Assembly: GCA_011391185.1 (NCBI GenBank)
Contig: JAABRB010000150.1
Coordinates: 1 to 8,021, forward strand
Direction: 5' to 3'
Origin: Betaproteobacteria bacterium
GTDB lineage: Bacteria > Pseudomonadota > Gammaproteobacteria > Burkholderiales > SG8-39
DNA: 8,021 nucleotides
Below, piece after piece: positions 6,071 to 8,021 of the stretch. Each line of letters begins with the position of its first letter. The stretch's first letter is position 1. Below the pieces are notes generated by a model. The model worked only from the letters and a program-made list of their open reading frames with translations. It did not search any database and was not told the DNA's origin. Position numbers and translations under genes: made by a program.

Positions 6071-6925
6071 TACTGGGCTTCCTGGCCGCGGACCGGGACG
6101 CGGCCGCGAGGTGATGAAGGCGGCGAGGTCCCAGGCCTGCTGCTCGGTCAGCAGCGGCGAATTGTAATCGATACCGAGCGGCATGTTGGAACGAATGAAC
6201 GCCGCGGCGGTCGCTGGAATAGCCATGCCGGCGGCGGCGTTGAACGAGTTCGGTCCCCAGAGCGGCGGGATGGCGTAGCCGATGCCGGGCGGCGTGCGCG
6301 GATCGCCTTGGCCGTTCGGGCCGTGGCAGCGCGCGCACCATTGCGTGAAAACGGCGGCACCTCGCTGAGCATTCGGCGTCTGCTCCGCGGGCTTCAACGG
6401 CTTAAGTCCTGATCCGGGCACGCGCACGCCGACAGGGCTGTCGCGGGCGATGAACTGCATGTAAGCGACGAAGGCTTCCATCTCGCGGCCGTTCCTCGGC
6501 AAGGGCGAGCCGTTCATGCTCCGCGTCATGCAGCCATTGATGCGCTCGGCGAGCGACAGCACCATGTCGTTGAACATCATCGGAAACGACGCGAAGGCGG
6601 AAACGAGCGGCGCCGCGAAGGGCTTGAGCCCCGCGTTCATGTGGCAATGGGTGCAGGCGAGATCGTTGCCGGCGAAACGCTTGGCGGGATCGGTCGCGCT
6701 CTTGCCGATATGGCGCGGCGTCTCGACCACGAGCTGCCAGCCATAGCGGATGAGGTCGGTCTCGGGGCCCGGCGGAAGCGCCGTGAGATCGCGGTGGCCG
6801 TACCAATTTTGCTGGCGGCCCCATTGGTCGTAGCCGAAGCCCACGCCGAGCAGGACCGCCACCGCAAGCATGCCCACCCGGAGGATGTTGGACCAGTTGC
6901 GCTTCCAATAGCTCGTGCGGGCCAT
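6065..6925 (-). CDS. Dihaem cytochrome c, thiosulfate dehydrogenase (TsdA)-like, membrane-anchored
   Basis: A 286-residue protein. A positive N-terminus (KRNW) and one hydrophobic helix (about 14-31) without a clear cleavage site suggest a periplasmic protein held by an uncleaved signal anchor. Two haem sites are seen: CTHCH (91-95) and CARCH (197-201). The first domain has the TsdA hallmarks GNDLACTHCHMNAG (86-99), RINGCMTRSMNG (128-139) and MEAFVAYMQF (149-158). Cys132 of RINGC fits the unusual Cys ligand of haem 1 in TsdA. The probable distal ligand of haem 2 is Met248 in RSNMPLG; the residue before it is Asn, whereas A. vinosum TsdA has Lys-Met and C. jejuni TsdA, as I recall, Asn-Met. 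TsdA interconverts thiosulfate and tetrathionate. No TsdB partner or sox gene is in view. The tail (273-286) is Arg/Pro/Gly-rich. CGGAG lies about six bases before the ATG. Confidence 0.87.
   Translation of the reverse strand: MARTSYWKRNWSNILRVGMLAVAVLLGVGFGYDQWGRQQNWYGHRDLTALPPGPETDLIRYGWQLVVETPRHIGKSATDPAKRFAGNDLACTHCHMNAGLKPFAAPLVSAFASFPMMFNDMVLSLAERINGCMTRSMNGSPLPRNGREMEAFVAYMQFIARDSPVGVRVPGSGLKPLKPAEQTPNAQRGAAVFTQWCARCHGPNGQGDPRTPPGIGYAIPPLWGPNSFNAAAGMAIPATAAAFIRSNMPLGIDYNSPLLTEQQAWDLAAFITSRPRPGPRPGSPVR
6084..6105. terminator. GC-rich inverted repeat downstream of the lactonase gene
   Basis: GGCCGCG (6084-6090) and CGCGGCC (6099-6105) are perfect reverse complements with an 8-base loop. 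It lies 35 bases after the lactonase stop and inside the Arg/Pro/Gly-rich 3' end of the cytochrome gene. It could stop or stabilise the lactonase operon transcript, but no T run follows, so a classical intrinsic terminator is not supported. Confidence 0.25.
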
Positions 6926-6999
6926 GGGGGCTCCGAATCATGCGCTGCTGCGGAGTTTACAGGCTTGTCGATCTTGCTGCCGCGCGGCGTTTCCTTCGC

Positions 7000-7005
7000 T
7001 ATACC
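7000..7005 (+). promoter_or_regulatory. Candidate -10 element upstream of the TerB-family gene
   Basis: TATACC in the 104-base divergent gap (6926-7029) between the cytochrome and the TerB-family gene matches the -10 consensus at four positions. The only -35-like hexamer, TTGCTG (6974-6979), is 20 bases away, longer than usual. A perfect palindrome GCCGCGCGGC (6979-6988) sits between them. The leader would be under 20 bases and would begin next to the ribosome site. No convincing minus-strand promoter for the cytochrome was seen in this gap. Confidence 0.25.
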
Positions 7006-7029
7006 TTGCGGGACAAGGAGCCGGTTCGA

Positions 7030-7500
7030 ATGTTCCAATCGATCGGGGAATTCATCAGCGAAATCGCGGGCGGCAGCCGCCAACCGCAAGCATTCGGCGA
7101 GACCGATCTGCGCCTCGCCGCGGCTGCGCTGCTGGTGCACGTCGTCACGCTCGATCAGAATTTCGACGCGACCGAGCACGCCAAATTGCGCGACGTGCTG
7201 GCCTACCGCTTCGATCTCGGTCTCGAGGAGGCGGAGAAGCTCGTGCAGGCGGCGTTGCACGCCGACAAGGAGGCGGTCGATCTCTATCGCTTCACCAGTG
7301 TGCTCAATCACCACCTCGACGAGGAAGGCCGCACGCGCATCGTCCAGATGATGTTCGAGGTCGCCTATGCCGACGGCACGCTCAGTGAATTCGAGGACAA
7401 CGTGGTCTGGCGCGCGTCGGAACTGCTGAACGTGCCGGCGCGCGAGCGAGTCACGCTGCGCCGGCAGATGCGGGAAGAAAAAGGCGAGAAACAGAGCTAG
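7030..7500 (+). CDS. Small TerB-family (tellurite resistance domain) protein
   Basis: A 156-residue protein, chosen to start at the ATG at 7030 because AAGGAG (7015-7020) lies nine bases upstream; the longer frame from 6940 has no ribosome site and reads through the promoter region. The body is the all-helical TerB domain: an LRLAAAALLVHVVTLDQNFDATEH stretch and a second related repeat, FEVAYADGTLSEFEDNVVWR, each carrying the acidic D-x-x-x-x-x-E loop typical of the fold. The family is widespread as a single short gene in alphaproteobacteria and its role is unknown; the tellurite name comes from the ter operons. None of terA, terC, terD, terE or terZ is nearby, so tellurite resistance should not be inferred. 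No signal peptide or membrane segment is seen. It is divergent from the cytochrome and in the same direction as the amidotransferase 73 bases downstream. Confidence 0.85.
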   Translation: MFQSIGEFISEIAGGSRQPQAFGETDLRLAAAALLVHVVTLDQNFDATEHAKLRDVLAYRFDLGLEEAEKLVQAALHADKEAVDLYRFTSVLNHHLDEEGRTRIVQMMFEVAYADGTLSEFEDNVVWRASELLNVPARERVTLRRQMREEKGEKQS

Positions 7501-7524
7501 CCATGCGTCGAAGTGCGATCTTGC

Positions 7525-7539
7525 GCCGGCCGGGCCGGC
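7525..7539 (+). terminator. All-GC hairpin between the TerB-family and amidotransferase genes
   Basis: GCCGGC (7525-7530) and GCCGGC (7534-7539) pair around a three-base CGG loop; an overlapping 10-base palindrome GGGCCGGCCC runs from 7532 to 7541. It starts 25 bases after the TerB-family stop. No T run follows, so at most it is a weak terminator or a message-end stabiliser. Confidence 0.25.
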
Positions 7540-7573
7540 CCGCTTGAATGCGATCCAAATCCATGCGCGTCCG

Positions 7574-8021
7574 ATGAAGCCGATCCTCGTCCTTCTCCAC
7601 CAGGAGCACTCGACCCCCGGCCGGGTCGGGCACATGCTCGAAGCGCGCGGCTTTCCGCTCGACATCCGCAAGCCCCGCTTCGGCGATCCACTGCCGGACA
7701 CGCTCGCAGGCCATTCCGGCGTCGCCATATTCGGCGGCCCGCAGAGCGCCAACGACAGCGAGGAATACGTGCGGCGCGAGATCGAATGGCTCGAAGTGCC
7801 GCTCAAGGAGCAGACGCCGTTCTTCGGCATCTGCCTTGGCGCCCAGTTCCTGGCGCGAAAGCTCGGCGGGCGCGTCGCCTTCCATCCCGAAGGACTGATC
7901 GAGGCCGGCTATTATCCGCTGAAACCGACGCCGCAGGGTGCGGCGCTGATGAACTGGCCGGACCACGTCTATCATTTTCATCGCGAGGGCTTCGATCTTC
8001 CCGCCGGCGCCGAGCTGCTGG
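7574..8021 (+). CDS. Class I glutamine amidotransferase, GuaA-type domain (3' end missing)
   Basis: The 149 residues present start MKPILVLLHQEHSTPGRVG and run off the right edge. Seen: the oxyanion-strand motif FGGPQSAND (53-61), the nucleophile elbow GICLGAQ with Cys87 (85-91), and HFHREGFDLP (134-143) with His136 and Glu138 in the catalytic H-x-E arrangement. This is the stand-alone GATase1 family of about 230-240 residues related to the amidotransferase domain of GMP synthase. Such proteins are often named GMP synthase by error; the synthetase domain is not expected here. Members release ammonia from glutamine for an unknown acceptor, or act on gamma-glutamyl compounds. There is no clear ribosome site before the ATG at 7574; this start was chosen because it opens directly on the first beta strand. 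The gene follows the TerB-family gene by 73 bases. Confidence 0.88.
   Translation, partial: MKPILVLLHQEHSTPGRVGHMLEARGFPLDIRKPRFGDPLPDTLAGHSGVAIFGGPQSANDSEEYVRREIEWLEVPLKEQTPFFGICLGAQFLARKLGGRVAFHPEGLIEAGYYPLKPTPQGAALMNWPDHVYHFHREGFDLPAGAELL

Noticed and set aside
7030..7500. Tellurite resistance determinant.
   Set aside because: Only a TerB-like domain is present; none of the other ter genes is in the window.
6637..7830. A 397-codon minus-strand open frame spanning three genes and two intergenic gaps.
   Set aside because: It overlaps the cytochrome, TerB-family and amidotransferase genes, all of which have strong motifs in other frames.

Overview
The window is a GC-rich, densely coding bacterial segment. 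Gene content, codon use and the look of the proteins (MokC-free c-type cytochrome of the thiosulfate dehydrogenase type, the short alphaproteobacterial TerB protein, an FNR/FixK-type site) suggest a chromosomal region of an alphaproteobacterium, most likely in or near the Hyphomicrobiales (Rhizobiales). This assignment is an inference; no rRNA or marker gene is present. No insertion sequence, tRNA, CRISPR array, integrase or phage gene was seen, and no stretch longer than about 200 bases lacks a gene.

Layout. (1) 1-1233, plus: the 3' part of an acyl-CoA-dehydrogenase-fold flavoprotein, probably a flavin-dependent monooxygenase, cut by the left edge. (2) 1230-1679, minus: a VOC/glyoxalase-fold protein; its stop codon overlaps that of gene 1 in one CTAG. 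(3) 1753-3753, minus: a fusion of protein-L-isoaspartate O-methyltransferase with an erythromycin-esterase-family domain. (4) 3754-3942: a 189-base divergent intergenic region holding a near-perfect FNR/FixK-type site and several dyads. (5) 3943-6049, plus: a tight three-gene operon coding for a carboxymuconolactone-decarboxylase-family protein, a 3-hydroxyisobutyrate-dehydrogenase-family oxidoreductase and a metallo-beta-lactamase-fold lactonase. (6) 6065-6925, minus: a membrane-anchored dihaem cytochrome c of the TsdA type. (7) 7030-7500, plus: a small TerB-family protein. (8) 7574-8021, plus: the 5' part of a class I glutamine amidotransferase, cut by the right edge.

How the genes may work together. 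The flavoprotein, the VOC protein and the decarboxylase-dehydrogenase-lactonase operon belong to families common in catabolism of aromatic or related organic acids, so the left two thirds may be a small degradation locus with an unknown substrate. The repair/esterase fusion has an FNR-type site placed as expected for oxygen-responsive activation, suggesting a role in low-oxygen or stationary survival. The cytochrome, TerB protein and amidotransferase look like unrelated neighbours. The points most worth a second look are the fusion protein with its FNR-type promoter, the three-gene operon (is the lactonase a quorum quencher or a pathway enzyme?), the Asn-Met haem ligand region of the TsdA-like cytochrome, and a 14-base tandem duplication that separates two convergent stop codons.
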